From: Aliidiomarina quisquiliarum
GTDB lineage: Bacteria > Pseudomonadota > Gammaproteobacteria > Enterobacterales > Alteromonadaceae
Assembly: GCF_023922585.1 (NCBI RefSeq)
Contig: NZ_JAMFTN010000014.1
Coordinates: forward strand, 6,232 to 70,231
Direction: 5' to 3'
DNA length: 64,000 nt
Below the pieces are notes generated by a model. The model had not been told where the DNA came from. It searched no databases and saw only the letters and a program-made list of their open reading frames with translations. The first letter of the stretch is position 1. Each line of letters opens with the position of its first letter. Shown here in pieces: positions 33,655-43,366 of this stretch. A program made the translations under genes and the position numbers.

Positions 33655-36100
33655 GAATGTGTACTCACGGATGAAACAACTATTTGCATATTGGGCTGCA
33701 GGTGCTGTTGGCGGAACCTTAATGTCGCCTTGGCTGCAACCAGAAATGCCGCTTATGGCATTAACCTTAGCGGCCTTAACTATAGCTGCTTTAACGGCAA
33801 AGTTGGTGCAACGTTGGCAGCAGCCTAGCGTTGCATTTCTAATATATGGCCTATTGTGCGGTATGTGGTGGGCTTTGTTCAATGTTAAAGCAGTAAATAC
33901 TTGGAATATACCCAACAGCCAATGGCGAGAGCCAAGCCATATTACGCTGCGGGTAACCAAGCTAAGTGCCAGCCAGCCATTTCGAATACGAGTGGAAGGT
34001 TGTGTGCTAATGGCGCCTAATACATGGCAGTTACCCAAGGGGCGTTGCCCAACCAAAGCACGGCTGTATTGGTATGGCGAACAACAGCCTAAAACCCTGA
34101 ATACAGCTCCTAAGCCAGGTGAATTGTGGCGGCTTGAGGTACGAGCTCGGCCTGCCACCGGTATGTTAAACGACGGTGGCTACGACTATCAGAAGTATTT
34201 AATGCGCCATGGTATTCGCGCAACAGGCTCTATTCGTACAGGCACACGGCTGGCAGCAACTCCAAAATGGCACTGGCAATACTGGCGCTTTAAGTTATTT
34301 GCTTTGTTTCAATACCAACAAGAGCAAAGCGAAAAGCAACAAACGGCAGCGCCAGGCAATGAGCAGGAAAATACGTTCTGGCAGGGGTTGCTGGGGCCGC
34401 CTATGCAGTCGTTGGACATACTTTTAGCCTTGTCGCTAGGGGAAAGGCAGTGGATGAGCCCTTCGCGTTGGCAGGCCTTGCAGTACACAGGGTTGGCGCA
34501 TTTAATGGCTATTTCAGGGCTGCACCTTACCTTGGTGTTTGGGGGCGTTTGGTGGCTAATGCGCTATGTGCTGATAGGCAGTACTTGGCTATTAGAAAAA
34601 GTGTCGCCTTGGCCTTTAGGTAGAACTTTTTTGTTAGCACCAGCTGCCTACCTGAGTGCCTGGCTAGCGGCCTTTATTTATGCTGTGCTAGCCGGGTTTT
34701 CCGTTTCCACAATGCGCGCGCTAGTGTTAATTAGCTTGTTTGTGTTGGCGCGATTAACGCAACTTACAATTCCGGCTGGCCAGTTGTTTCTTTACGCGGT
34801 GCTATTAGTTTTTTTATTTGATCCTTTTGCCTGGCTAGACGTGGGGTTTTGGCTTTCCGCAGGTGCTGTTTTTGCAATTTTTGTTTGGCAGTGGCGTAGC
34901 CCAGGTCCGCAAACAAGAAAGCTATGGCGCTTTGAACTAATGCTGTTAGTGGCATTGGCGCCTTTGTCGCTATTGTTTTTTAATGGTTTAGCTTGGTTGG
35001 CGCCGATTACCAACTTAATTGTTATCCCTTTATTTACGTTTTTAGTATTGCCCTTGTTATTGCTGTCGTTGTTACCGGCCTTACTTGGTAGCAGCAGTTA
35101 CTTGCCCTTATGGCAGCTGGTTGATGCCATTGTTACACCGTTATTAAATATTGTTGAGCGGGTGTCGCACTGGCCTTGGGTGTGGTTAAGCGGTTACCAC
35201 CCTTGGCCCACAATGTATTTTAGCGCTTTTATTGTTTGGTGGTTTTGGCCCGGTAAAGGCTGGCACCGTTTATTGTTAACGGCAATTTTCATGTTGTTGC
35301 AATTCCCAGTTTTTTACCGCCCGCCGGCAGCAGAATTTGCTTTGCATGTGCTTGATGTAGGGCAAGGTGCTGCCATTGTTATTCAGCGAGGCCAGAAGGC
35401 ATTGTTGTTCGACGTGGGGCCAGCTTATCTTGGCGGTTTAGACACAGGTGCCAGCGTGGTAGTGCCCTTTCTTCATTATCATAATATTCAGCCCGAATGG
35501 CTGGTGCTAAGCCATGCTCATAATGACCATGTAGGGGGCAAGCGTGCCGTGTTGCAGGCCTTTCCGAATTTACAAACAATGGGTAGCAATGTGGGCGACT
35601 GGCCCTGCAAAATGGGTCAGCAGTGGCTTTGGCAAGGAGTTCGAATACGTATGCTAGCCCCTATGCCTGGGCCCTCGTTTGGGCCTAATAACGACAGCTG
35701 TGTAATGTTGCTAGAATACCAAGGGCAGCGAGTGTTACTGCCCGGCGACAGTGAGTGGGAAAATGAAATACGCTTATCGGGGCGTTACGGCGATGGCTTG
35801 CGGGCAGATATTTTAATGGTGCCGCACCATGGTGGTAAAAGCTCGAGTCAAGCGCGATTTTTAGCCCATGTGCAGCCACACACTGCGGTGGTTAGCCGTG
35901 GTTTTGCTAACCAATTTGGTATGCCGGCTGCGGAAGTATTAAAACGTTATGCTAACCAACAAATAAACCTTTACGACACCGCCTTGGCGGGGCAGGTGTC
36001 GCTTACTTGGCAGGCAGCTACGGGGTGGCAGGTAACGCAGCAGCGACAGCCACAAACAGGGCGAACAGCACGGCGGTGGTATCACCGAGTGCCCCACTAA
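33653..36100 (+). CDS. comEC: ComEC/Rec2 DNA-uptake channel
   Basis: An 815-residue inner-membrane protein. Order: short N-terminal helices with a DUF4131-like region including RVEGCVLMAPN and a GMLNDGGYDYQKYL motif; the competence membrane domain beginning ALSLGERQWMSPSRWQAL and GLAHLMAISGLHLTL; and a C-terminal metallo-beta-lactamase domain with LDVGQGAAIVI, the metal motif SHAHNDHVGG, LLPGDSEWENE and VPHHGGKSSS. The intact nuclease-like site suggests a working channel for single-strand DNA uptake. Start is either ATG 33653, overlapping the DUF2062 start codon, or ATG 33671; neither has a strong ribosome site. Confidence 0.95.
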   Translation: MNVYSRMKQLFAYWAAGAVGGTLMSPWLQPEMPLMALTLAALTIAALTAKLVQRWQQPSVAFLIYGLLCGMWWALFNVKAVNTWNIPNSQWREPSHITLRVTKLSASQPFRIRVEGCVLMAPNTWQLPKGRCPTKARLYWYGEQQPKTLNTAPKPGELWRLEVRARPATGMLNDGGYDYQKYLMRHGIRATGSIRTGTRLAATPKWHWQYWRFKLFALFQYQQEQSEKQQTAAPGNEQENTFWQGLLGPPMQSLDILLALSLGERQWMSPSRWQALQYTGLAHLMAISGLHLTLVFGGVWWLMRYVLIGSTWLLEKVSPWPLGRTFLLAPAAYLSAWLAAFIYAVLAGFSVSTMRALVLISLFVLARLTQLTIPAGQLFLYAVLLVFLFDPFAWLDVGFWLSAGAVFAIFVWQWRSPGPQTRKLWRFELMLLVALAPLSLLFFNGLAWLAPITNLIVIPLFTFLVLPLLLLSLLPALLGSSSYLPLWQLVDAIVTPLLNIVERVSHWPWVWLSGYHPWPTMYFSAFIVWWFWPGKGWHRLLLTAIFMLLQFPVFYRPPAAEFALHVLDVGQGAAIVIQRGQKALLFDVGPAYLGGLDTGASVVVPFLHYHNIQPEWLVLSHAHNDHVGGKRAVLQAFPNLQTMGSNVGDWPCKMGQQWLWQGVRIRMLAPMPGPSFGPNNDSCVMLLEYQGQRVLLPGDSEWENEIRLSGRYGDGLRADILMVPHHGGKSSSQARFLAHVQPHTAVVSRGFANQFGMPAAEVLKRYANQQINLYDTALAGQVSLTWQAATGWQVTQQRQPQTGRTARRWYHRVPH

Positions 36101-36164
36101 TTATGCGGCTGCTAGTAAAGCAAGCGCAATTAACGGTACAATAGCCGCAGTTCGTCTAGAGATA

Positions 36165-37922
36165 ATGGTTCGCATGACAGCAGAAACGATCAAACTATCA
36201 AATTTTAAACGCTTGCTTAAGTACATTAAGCCCTATCGAACTGCCTTTTTTGTGGCAGTGGTGGGCATGATAGGTTACGCCGGTGTCGACACTTTCTTCT
36301 TTTACCACATTGAAACTCTTATTGATGATGGTTTAGCCGCCAGCAACCCAAAGATATTGCTCTATGGCGCTATTTTTGTGCCTATCGTATTCATTTTGCG
36401 GGGTATTTTTAACTTTGTGTCGAGCTATTTTCTTAGCTATGTAGGCTTTCAGGTGGTTACCAACCTACGACAAGAGTTATTCGAGCATTTAATGCGGGTA
36501 CCCGTGGCCTACCACGATAAAATGTCTACCGGCGACTTAATTTCAAAAATAACCTACGACACCCAACAACTGGCAGAAGCCACCAGCCGAGCTATTCTTA
36601 CCTTAGTGCGAGAAGGAGCGTTTGTGGTGGGCTTGCTTGGCCTTATGATGTACCACAGTTGGCAACTAAGCTTAGTGTTTTTACTGATAGCTCCTTTAGT
36701 GGGAAAAGTTGTTGCGGTGGTGTCAAAAAAATTTCGCCATGTAAGTGGTAATATTCAAACGGCCATGGGCAATGTAACGACAACCGCAGAACAAATGCTA
36801 AATGGTCATCAAGTTGTGGTGATGTTTGAAGGGCAAAAGCGTGAAGCGAAACGCTTTAGTGAAATTAACCAGCGTACTCGTAGGCAAAATTTAAAGTTGG
36901 TAAATATTCGCACTATTAGTACTTCTGTAATTCAGCTAATTGCATCGTTTAGCTTGTCGATGGTTCTAGTTATTGCCAGTTTCCCGAGTATGTTAGCCGA
37001 CCTAACGCCAGGGGCATTTACCACGTTACTTACGTCTATGATTATGTTGTTACGTCCGTTAAAACAACTCACGAACGTTAACTCAGACTTTCAACGGGGT
37101 ATTGCCGCTGCTGGCAGTGTGTTTACGGTACTTGACCAAGCGCCAGAGCCCGATGCCGGTAAGCTTAAGTTAGAACGCGCCAAAGGCGATTTACGCTTTG
37201 ATAAAGTAACCTTCCGTTATGCCGAAGGCGATGAGCCAGCATTAACAGACATTAGCTTTCATGTAGAAGCAGGAAAAACAGTTGCTTTAGTAGGGCGTTC
37301 GGGCAGTGGTAAGTCGACCATTTCTAGTTTGCTCACACGCTTTTACGACTGGGACGAAGGTAGTATTCAGCTCGATAATATTGATATTCGCGAATACAGC
37401 TTAAAAACCCTGCGCCGCCAGTTTGCTGTGGTGTCACAAAACGTCAGTTTATTTAACGACACCATTGCTAACAATATTGCCTATGGTGCCCGGGGTAAAG
37501 TAGCCCGCGCAGATATTGAGCGTGCGGTAAAACTGGCGTATGTAAATGAATTCACCGACAACTTGCCTAATGGGCTAGAAACCATGGTGGGTGAAAATGG
37601 GGTAATGCTTTCGGGTGGGCAGCGACAACGTATTGCTATTGCACGTGCTTTATTGCGAAATGCGCCACTGTTGATTCTCGACGAAGCCACCTCGGCGCTT
37701 GATACCGAGTCGGAGCGACACATTCAAAAAGCGTTGGATAATTTACAGCAAGATCGTACTTCGCTAGTAATTGCGCATCGGCTTTCTACCATTGAAAATG
37801 CCGATGAAATATTAGTGCTTGAACAAGGTAAAATAATTGAGCGTGGCACTCACGCAGACCTATTGAAGCAAGAAGGCGCTTACGCCCAATTATATCAAAT
37901 GCAGTTTGGTGGTTTAGAGTGA
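36165..37922 (+). CDS. msbA: Lipid A flippase MsbA
   Basis: A 585-residue half-transporter ABC exporter that flips core-lipid A across the inner membrane. Residues 1-320 form six transmembrane helices; the ATPase domain shows Walker A GRSGSGKST, Q-loop VSQNVSLFND, signature LSGGQRQRIAIARALL, Walker B LLILDEATSAL and His in VIAHRLSTIE. Orthology is supported by the next gene, lpxK, whose GTG start overlaps the msbA stop by four bases, as in the conserved msbA-lpxK operon. Confidence 0.96.
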   Translation: MVRMTAETIKLSNFKRLLKYIKPYRTAFFVAVVGMIGYAGVDTFFFYHIETLIDDGLAASNPKILLYGAIFVPIVFILRGIFNFVSSYFLSYVGFQVVTNLRQELFEHLMRVPVAYHDKMSTGDLISKITYDTQQLAEATSRAILTLVREGAFVVGLLGLMMYHSWQLSLVFLLIAPLVGKVVAVVSKKFRHVSGNIQTAMGNVTTTAEQMLNGHQVVVMFEGQKREAKRFSEINQRTRRQNLKLVNIRTISTSVIQLIASFSLSMVLVIASFPSMLADLTPGAFTTLLTSMIMLLRPLKQLTNVNSDFQRGIAAAGSVFTVLDQAPEPDAGKLKLERAKGDLRFDKVTFRYAEGDEPALTDISFHVEAGKTVALVGRSGSGKSTISSLLTRFYDWDEGSIQLDNIDIREYSLKTLRRQFAVVSQNVSLFNDTIANNIAYGARGKVARADIERAVKLAYVNEFTDNLPNGLETMVGENGVMLSGGQRQRIAIARALLRNAPLLILDEATSALDTESERHIQKALDNLQQDRTSLVIAHRLSTIENADEILVLEQGKIIERGTHADLLKQEGAYAQLYQMQFGGLE

Positions 37923-38995
37923 GTGATAAGCTAGTTGTTTGGTGGTATCAGCGCCGTTTAGCCTTTCCGTTGTGGTTTTTAACACCGTTAAGTGCCTTGT
38001 TTACAATGCTTGCGGCGGTGCGCAGAATGTTGTTTGTGCTACGGCTGAAAAAAAGTTGGCAAGCACCGGTGCCGGTTATTGTAGTGGGTAATGTTACAGT
38101 TGGTGGTACCGGTAAAACACCAACGGTATTGGCTTTAATTGAGCATTTACAACGCCTAGGTATGCGCCCTGGCATTGTGTCGCGTGGGTATGGCGGAGCA
38201 GGGACATTTCCAGCGCTGGTTGGTGCTACGTCAACCCCAGATTTGTGCGGCGACGAACCTATTATGTTAGCGCGGTTAAGCGGTGTGCCGGTGGCGGTAG
38301 CGCCTAAACGCATAGAGGCGGCCAAGTTATTATTGGCTAGCAAAGACATTGATGTAATTATCGCCGACGATGGCTTACAGCATTACGCTTTAGGGCGCGA
38401 TATTGAAATTGGCATTGTTGATGGTGGCCGTGGCTTTGGCAATAACTGGCGGTTACCTGCAGGGCCCCTGCGGGAAAGTGCGCGGCGTTTAAAAAAGGTC
38501 GACTGGGTACTTACCAACGGGCCTTTGGCTGCAGAGCATAGCTTGCCTAAGGGTATTGAAGCGCAGGAAATGAATTTGCAAACTATTGGCTGGCGCCAAG
38601 TAGGCGACAGTTCTGAAATTGAAGTACCCGATGGTGAAACTGCATTGGTTATTGCCGGAATTGGTAATCCACAACGGTTTTTTGCCATGGTGCGTGAACA
38701 AGGCATTACAATTTCAGAAACACGGGTTTATGCCGACCATTATGACTTTAAGGCCACTGACTTTTATCATGTAAGCAATGAATACCCAGTGTTAATGACA
38801 GAAAAAGACGCCATTAAAGTACGCGCTTTTGCTCGACCACATTGGTATTATTTAAAAGTTGCTATGGCCTTACCAGAAACCTTTCTACAACAATTTACGG
38901 AACGGGTACAAGGGGTTGCGGCAATGAAAAAAGCATCCGCTCAAGCGCCTGTTTCAACCCGTTCGCAGTTACCAAACGAGGCACCTAATTTATGA
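37919..38995 (+). CDS. lpxK: Tetraacyldisaccharide 4'-kinase
   Basis: A 358-residue membrane-associated kinase phosphorylating the lipid A precursor at 4'. N-terminal hydrophobic helix (PLWFLTPLSALFTML), then the P-loop VGNVTVGGTGKTP, VSRGYGG, GDEPIMLARL, DDGLQHYAL and the PAGPLRE segment, with the second-lobe LMTEKDAIK. The C-terminus carries about 25 extra residues rich in Ala, Ser and Pro. GTG start in the msbA stop; its own stop overlaps ycaR. Confidence 0.96.
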   Translation: MSDKLVVWWYQRRLAFPLWFLTPLSALFTMLAAVRRMLFVLRLKKSWQAPVPVIVVGNVTVGGTGKTPTVLALIEHLQRLGMRPGIVSRGYGGAGTFPALVGATSTPDLCGDEPIMLARLSGVPVAVAPKRIEAAKLLLASKDIDVIIADDGLQHYALGRDIEIGIVDGGRGFGNNWRLPAGPLRESARRLKKVDWVLTNGPLAAEHSLPKGIEAQEMNLQTIGWRQVGDSSEIEVPDGETALVIAGIGNPQRFFAMVREQGITISETRVYADHYDFKATDFYHVSNEYPVLMTEKDAIKVRAFARPHWYYLKVAMALPETFLQQFTERVQGVAAMKKASAQAPVSTRSQLPNEAPNL

Positions 38996-39192
38996 GCATA
39001 CCAGCCAATCTTCTTAGTGTTTTGGCCTGCCCTTCATGTAAAGGCAAGTTAGTTTGGGGCCCAGATAAAACAACCCTAGTTTGTCGTGGCGAGCAGCTGG
39101 CCTACCCAGTGCGTGATGGTATTCCGGCAATGCTTGCGCAAGAAGCAAAAACCTTAAGCGCCGAAGAAATGAAACAGGTTGATACCTTATGA
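38992..39192 (+). CDS. ycaR: Trm112-like small protein YcaR
   Basis: A 66-residue protein: [14 protein letters not shown] with the CxxC pair at the N-terminus, [21 protein letters not shown] in the middle. This is the UPF0434/Trm112 family. It sits between lpxK and kdsB with ATGA overlaps on both sides, the arrangement of gammaproteobacteria. The second zinc pair of true Trm112 proteins is reduced to a single Cys here. Confidence 0.95.
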   Translation: MSIPANLLSVLACPSCKGKLVWGPDKTTLVCRGEQLAYPVRDGIPAMLAQEAKTLSAEEMKQVDTL

Positions 39193-39950
39193 GTTTTACC
39201 GTAATTATTCCAGCCCGTTATGCGTCCACTCGGTTACCTGGCAAACCCTTAGCAGACATTAATGGCAAGCCCATGATTCAGTGTGTGATGGAGCGGGTGC
39301 TAGCTAGTGGTGCGGCTGAGGTGGTGGTAGCAACAGACGATGAGCGTATTGCCACCGTGGTTCGAAAATTCGGTGGTCGGGCCATGATGACCTCGACCAA
39401 CCACCAATCGGGTACTGAGCGGCTAGCTGAGGTGGTAGAGCGTTTGGCGCTTGATGAGAATGAAGTGGTAGTTAATGTGCAGGGCGACGAGCCCATGATT
39501 CCTTCTGAAATTATTCATCAGGTTGCCGAAAATCTAAGGGCACAACGTTTAGCACCTATGGCAACCCTAGCCGTACCGCTGACTTGCCGTGATGATATAT
39601 TTAACCCGAATATTGTGAAAGTAGTGCAAGACGCCTCTGGCTATGCCTTATACTTTAGCCGCGCGGCTATCCCTTATGATAGAGACGGCTTTCAAACTGA
39701 ACAGAATATGGTCGACTTTCAACCATGGAAGCGGCATATTGGTATTTATGCTTATCGCGCTGGTTTTATTACCCGCTATGCGGAATGGGAAGCTAGCCCA
39801 CTCGAGCGGATTGAACAATTAGAGCAGCTACGTGTGTTATGGCATGGTGAACGCATACATGTTGCAAACGCCATTAAAGTACCACCCAGTGGTGTCGACA
39901 CACTGGAAGACTTAGAAAGCGTACGCACGGCTTTGCTACAAGGGCGTTAA
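39189..39950 (+). CDS. kdsB: 3-deoxy-manno-octulosonate cytidylyltransferase
   Basis: A 253-residue cytosolic enzyme that activates Kdo with CTP for lipopolysaccharide synthesis. Start motif [19 protein letters not shown] (CTP loop), [21 protein letters not shown] with the catalytic Asp, and [26 protein letters not shown]. Length is normal. Overlaps ycaR by four bases, closing the msbA-lpxK-ycaR-kdsB operon, which supplies lipid A transport, phosphorylation and Kdo activation. Confidence 0.97.
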   Translation: MSFTVIIPARYASTRLPGKPLADINGKPMIQCVMERVLASGAAEVVVATDDERIATVVRKFGGRAMMTSTNHQSGTERLAEVVERLALDENEVVVNVQGDEPMIPSEIIHQVAENLRAQRLAPMATLAVPLTCRDDIFNPNIVKVVQDASGYALYFSRAAIPYDRDGFQTEQNMVDFQPWKRHIGIYAYRAGFITRYAEWEASPLERIEQLEQLRVLWHGERIHVANAIKVPPSGVDTLEDLESVRTALLQGR

Positions 39951-40034
39951 CGCCTTTCACCAGCACGAAAAATGCTGCCGCAGAGGGCTGCTTTAAATAT
40001 CCGTAAAACTATTATAATAATATGGAAAGTTATT

Positions 40035-41354
40035 ATGCCTCTTGAAAAAATGAGCCCGCCCAAAAAAACAGTTGCCTCACAGCCCTCGGTGTGTGTTGAA
40101 ACTCTTTATTTACTTCAAGATATTGTTCATTCGGCACCCGCTACCTTATACCGTTTGAACCTTCCCGACACCTCTGTTGCTGCTTTTATTTCACCTAATA
40201 TACAAGAAACCCTTGGCGTTACTTTCGAACCGCCGAATAGTACAGAAGCTTGGGTAGAGCGCATTCATGCTAACGATGTAGATAATGCCTTGAGTGAGCT
40301 AGCGACCTGGATAAAAACATCAGAGCAACGGATATTGAAACGCGAGTATCGCGTACGTGACGACAGCGGCCGATACCGCTGGGTTGCAGATACGGCTAAA
40401 AAGAAATTCGTTAATAATGAAGCCGTCGCTATTATTGGTTGCATTGCCGACATTAGCGCGTCACGTATTGAGCACGAACGCATCAAAAAAATTGCCGCAG
40501 TGTCGCCTGGGGTAATTTACCAGCTAAAGCAAAGTGCCAACGAGCATTTCAGCTTCCCCTATATTAGCGATAAAGTAACTGAAGTGTATGTGGTGCCCAA
40601 AAAAGGCTTAGTGGACGATGCCACCCCCGTGTTCGATCGCATTCACCGTGAAGATATTAAAATGGTGTTTGACACTTTAGCTTTTTCCAAAGCAAATTTA
40701 ACTGAATGGAATTGTGACTATCGTATCGTAGTGAACGGGGTTGTACGGTGGCTGAGTGGTACGGCAATGCCGGAACAAACCGTTGACGGCGCGGTGCTGT
40801 GGTCGGGTGTGGCTACTGATGTTACCCAACAAAAAAATATTGAAGAAGAACTACGCCAATTAAGCTTTACCGACAGCTTAACGCGGTTAGCCAACCGGCG
40901 TCATTTCATGTTGGAAGCGGAAAGGTTGATAATAGCAAGCAGGCGCCATGGGCGACCTTTTTCCATGCTGATGTATGATCTTGATCACTTCAAACGCGTG
41001 AACGACACCTATGGACACGAGGTCGGCGACCAAGTGCTGGTTAAAATATCGGAGCTGGTGCAAGGGCGCATGCGGGCCTGCGACATGGTGGCAAGAATTG
41101 GCGGTGAAGAATTTGTGGTACTGCTACCAGACACAGAATTAAATGCGGCCAAAAGGGTTGCCGAAGAGCTGCGTAAAAGTATAGCTGCGCTTAATTTTGA
41201 AGCGAACGGCGAAACCTTTAAAATTACTGTAACATTTGGTGTTACCCGTTATAACGCAACGGACCGCGCCCCTGACGACATATTAAGGCGCGTAGATAAG
41301 CTAATGTATGAAGGTAAACAAGGTGGGCGTAATCGAGTGGTTGCGGCTACTTAG
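40035..41354 (+). CDS. Diguanylate cyclase with two PAS domains
   Basis: A 439-residue cytosolic sensor enzyme making c-di-GMP. The ATG at 40035 is used (GGAAAG upstream), since the extra 21 codons before it look non-coding. Two PAS_3-like domains (about residues 30-155 and 160-275) carry the EYRVRDDSGRYRWV and DYRIVVNGVVRWLSG segments; then GGDEF with FTDSLTRLANRRHF, DLDHFKRVNDTYGH and GGEEF (about 360). An inhibitory I-site RxxD is present (RACD), five residues before GGEEF, so product feedback is expected. No membrane segment or metal motif shows what the PAS domains sense. A signal-peptide protein follows 26 bases later. Confidence 0.93.
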   Translation: MPLEKMSPPKKTVASQPSVCVETLYLLQDIVHSAPATLYRLNLPDTSVAAFISPNIQETLGVTFEPPNSTEAWVERIHANDVDNALSELATWIKTSEQRILKREYRVRDDSGRYRWVADTAKKKFVNNEAVAIIGCIADISASRIEHERIKKIAAVSPGVIYQLKQSANEHFSFPYISDKVTEVYVVPKKGLVDDATPVFDRIHREDIKMVFDTLAFSKANLTEWNCDYRIVVNGVVRWLSGTAMPEQTVDGAVLWSGVATDVTQQKNIEEELRQLSFTDSLTRLANRRHFMLEAERLIIASRRHGRPFSMLMYDLDHFKRVNDTYGHEVGDQVLVKISELVQGRMRACDMVARIGGEEFVVLLPDTELNAAKRVAEELRKSIAALNFEANGETFKITVTFGVTRYNATDRAPDDILRRVDKLMYEGKQGGRNRVVAAT

Positions 41355-41380
41355 TGTAATTATGAAAGGGAGAAACAGTT

Positions 41381-41953
41381 ATGTTGTATAAAAAAACCAT
41401 CTGGGTACTGGTTGTTACTGCGTTCATGCTGATTGTGCCCATGGCCCATAGTGCCGACTTAACTAATCGTCAAATTGAAGGCTATATTGCCACGCTGGAA
41501 GAACTTAATGTAATGGAAGACGAGTCCACAATGTTTGACGACGATGACTATACTTTTCATGAGTTCAAAGACGGGCTACCGAAAATGTCGGTACTGATTG
41601 AACGTAGTAAAGGCCACCCAGATTATGCCAAATTTGTCGCTGTAATCAAACGCCATGGCTTTAGCAATGAGAATGAATGGGCAGAAGTGGCAGATCGGGT
41701 AAATGCTGCCACTATGTATTTAATGATGGATGAAAACGACGATGAGGTTATGCGCGAGCTCGAAAATGCCCGTCGAGAAATAGAAAATATACCTAGCTTA
41801 AGCGACGCTCAGAAAGAGCAAATGTTAGCCATTGCTACGGGTAGTATCCAGTTAATAAAATTTTGGGTGGGCGATGTACCTGAAGCCGACCTTAAAGCCG
41901 TAAAGCCTTATTTGCAAAAATTAATGGCCGCGATGGACCCAGACGAAAGCTAA
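41381..41953 (+). CDS. Exported acidic protein of unknown function
   Basis: A 190-residue protein with a clear signal peptide (MLYKKTIWVLVV... ending AHSA, about 24 residues). The mature part is helical and very acidic, with DDDD and NDDDE clusters, and has no cysteines or known motif. I do not recognise a family. AAGGGAG precedes the ATG and the gap to the upstream diguanylate cyclase is only 26 bases, so the two are probably co-transcribed; a periplasmic role linked to that signalling protein is conceivable but unsupported. It converges on the DUF1289 gene. Confidence 0.75.
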   Translation: MLYKKTIWVLVVTAFMLIVPMAHSADLTNRQIEGYIATLEELNVMEDESTMFDDDDYTFHEFKDGLPKMSVLIERSKGHPDYAKFVAVIKRHGFSNENEWAEVADRVNAATMYLMMDENDDEVMRELENARREIENIPSLSDAQKEQMLAIATGSIQLIKFWVGDVPEADLKAVKPYLQKLMAAMDPDES

Positions 41954-41955
41954 GG

Positions 41956-42234
41956 CTATGTGTCTGGGCTCAAGCCGGGCAGGCTCAGTTGATCGTTAAA
42001 ACTAAACTCAGCCTGCTCTTCGCGCGCTAAGTTTGCCAAGAATGCACTTTTACGGCGTTGCCGATGACTTAATAATTTTAAAATACGGGCTTTTTCAACC
42101 TCTGATTTTTTCAACCAGTTAAACCGCTCTTCTCGTGAACGTAAGCAACCGATGCAATAGCCACGAGGCCCTGTCTCGCATACATTAATGCAAGGGTTGG
42201 GAAGTGGAAATAACTCAATTTGCTCTACGGCCAT
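41956..42234 (-). CDS. DUF1289 family protein
   Basis: A 92-residue protein starting at the ATG at 42234 (AAGG and GAG upstream), a GTG at 42255 being an alternative. The signature PNPCINVCETGPRGYCIGCLR holds four cysteines in a CxxxC...CxxC arrangement, likely a small zinc or iron-sulphur knuckle, followed by REERFNW. Function of the family is unknown. The C-terminal 40 residues are basic and then low-complexity. Confidence 0.88.
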   Translation of the reverse strand: MAVEQIELFPLPNPCINVCETGPRGYCIGCLRSREERFNWLKKSEVEKARILKLLSHRQRRKSAFLANLAREEQAEFSFNDQLSLPGLSPDT

Positions 42235-42281
42235 AACCTTACTCGCTTTGCCCACAACGTTACGAAGCTAAATTACCATAT

Positions 42282-43184
42282 TTAGCCAAAGTTTTGTCGA
42301 TAAAAGCTCGGCGCTAGGCCTTGGTGCTTCTTAAATAACCGACTAAAATAATAAGGATCGTCATAACCTAAGGTTTGGCTTATTTGACGAATGGTTTGTT
42401 CGCCTTCACGCAGCATTTGCGCCGCTTGATTTATTTTCATACGAGTGAAGTAGTTGAGCGGGCTGTCGCCGGTTACTTGACGAAACTTTTTGCTAAAGTG
42501 ATAGCGCGACAACCCCGTAAACTGGGCAAGCTCGTTTAGCTCGAGCGACTTATGGCTATTGTCGCGCATAAAGCGTTTTAGTGAGTCTAAATCAAATTCT
42601 TTACGGTCGGCTGGTTCAGGCCGAGCCATTAACGGTAGCTCGCTTAATAGCTTACGTAATAACGCGGAAGCAAGTACGCCTTTATCTAAATTCAACCGTT
42701 CATGTTGTAAGTTAAGCAACTGGGTTACGTCGGTCAGCAAGGCGCGCCAATTTCGTAGTGTAAGCACTGGGTTACCATGGGGGTGAGCGGGTTGCTTACT
42801 GGCTGCGGAGATACCAAGATAATCCATGAAATCGGTTACTTGCTCACCGGCAAAGTGAGCCCAATAAATACTCCATGGCTGAGCGCTGTCGGACTGGTAT
42901 ATATGCGACACGCCTTTGGGTAAAAAAAGCACTTGGCCAGGCAGTAAGTAACCTTTGTGCTTACCTGCACGATACCGGCCTCGGCCCGCATGGCAAAATA
43001 TAATTAAATGGTCGGTATGTATGTGGCGACGCACTCTATGCCCAGTGGCATTGAGATAGTGGCCATAGGCAATTGGATATAAACCGCGCGTGAGTGGGTG
43101 GCGCTGCAATTGTTCCACCAGCGGCTGCGGCATAATAAGTCGAGTACTACCGGCGGGAAGGGGCCAGTTCGATGGTTGGCTCAC
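42282..43184 (-). CDS. AraC-family regulator, likely of the valine degradation operon
   Basis: A 300-residue transcription factor, GTG start at 43184. An N-terminal cupin arm domain (HTDHLIIFCHAGRGRY, PGQVLFLPKGVSHIYQSD) is followed by a double helix-turn-helix from about residue 200: LNELAQFTGLSRYHFSKKFRQVTG and IRQISQTLGYDDPYYFSRLFKKHQG. Divergent from mmsA across 182 bases, matching the position of mmsR in Pseudomonas, so activation of the mms genes by a valine catabolite (such as 3-hydroxyisobutyrate) is the likely role. Confidence 0.88.
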   Translation of the reverse strand: MSQPSNWPLPAGSTRLIMPQPLVEQLQRHPLTRGLYPIAYGHYLNATGHRVRRHIHTDHLIIFCHAGRGRYRAGKHKGYLLPGQVLFLPKGVSHIYQSDSAQPWSIYWAHFAGEQVTDFMDYLGISAASKQPAHPHGNPVLTLRNWRALLTDVTQLLNLQHERLNLDKGVLASALLRKLLSELPLMARPEPADRKEFDLDSLKRFMRDNSHKSLELNELAQFTGLSRYHFSKKFRQVTGDSPLNYFTRMKINQAAQMLREGEQTIRQISQTLGYDDPYYFSRLFKKHQGLAPSFYRQNFG

Positions 43185-43366
43185 AATATTACTCTATTAA
43201 ATAACAATATAGTCCATTGTAGCGCCAATTTAATCGATTCTAAAGTAGCAACCACTCTGGTTTAATAGGAACATAAGAATTTTGGGGTTTGCTATGCTGT
43301 CAGACAAAATGACAACAGTGGTGAACAACACGTGCTAAACGCACCACACAACAAATAGGTTGAGTT

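Noticed and set aside
33655-34158. N-terminal extension of the DUF2062 protein
   Set aside because: It is antisense to comEC and the family begins at the MPKKF start; no ribosome site upstream.
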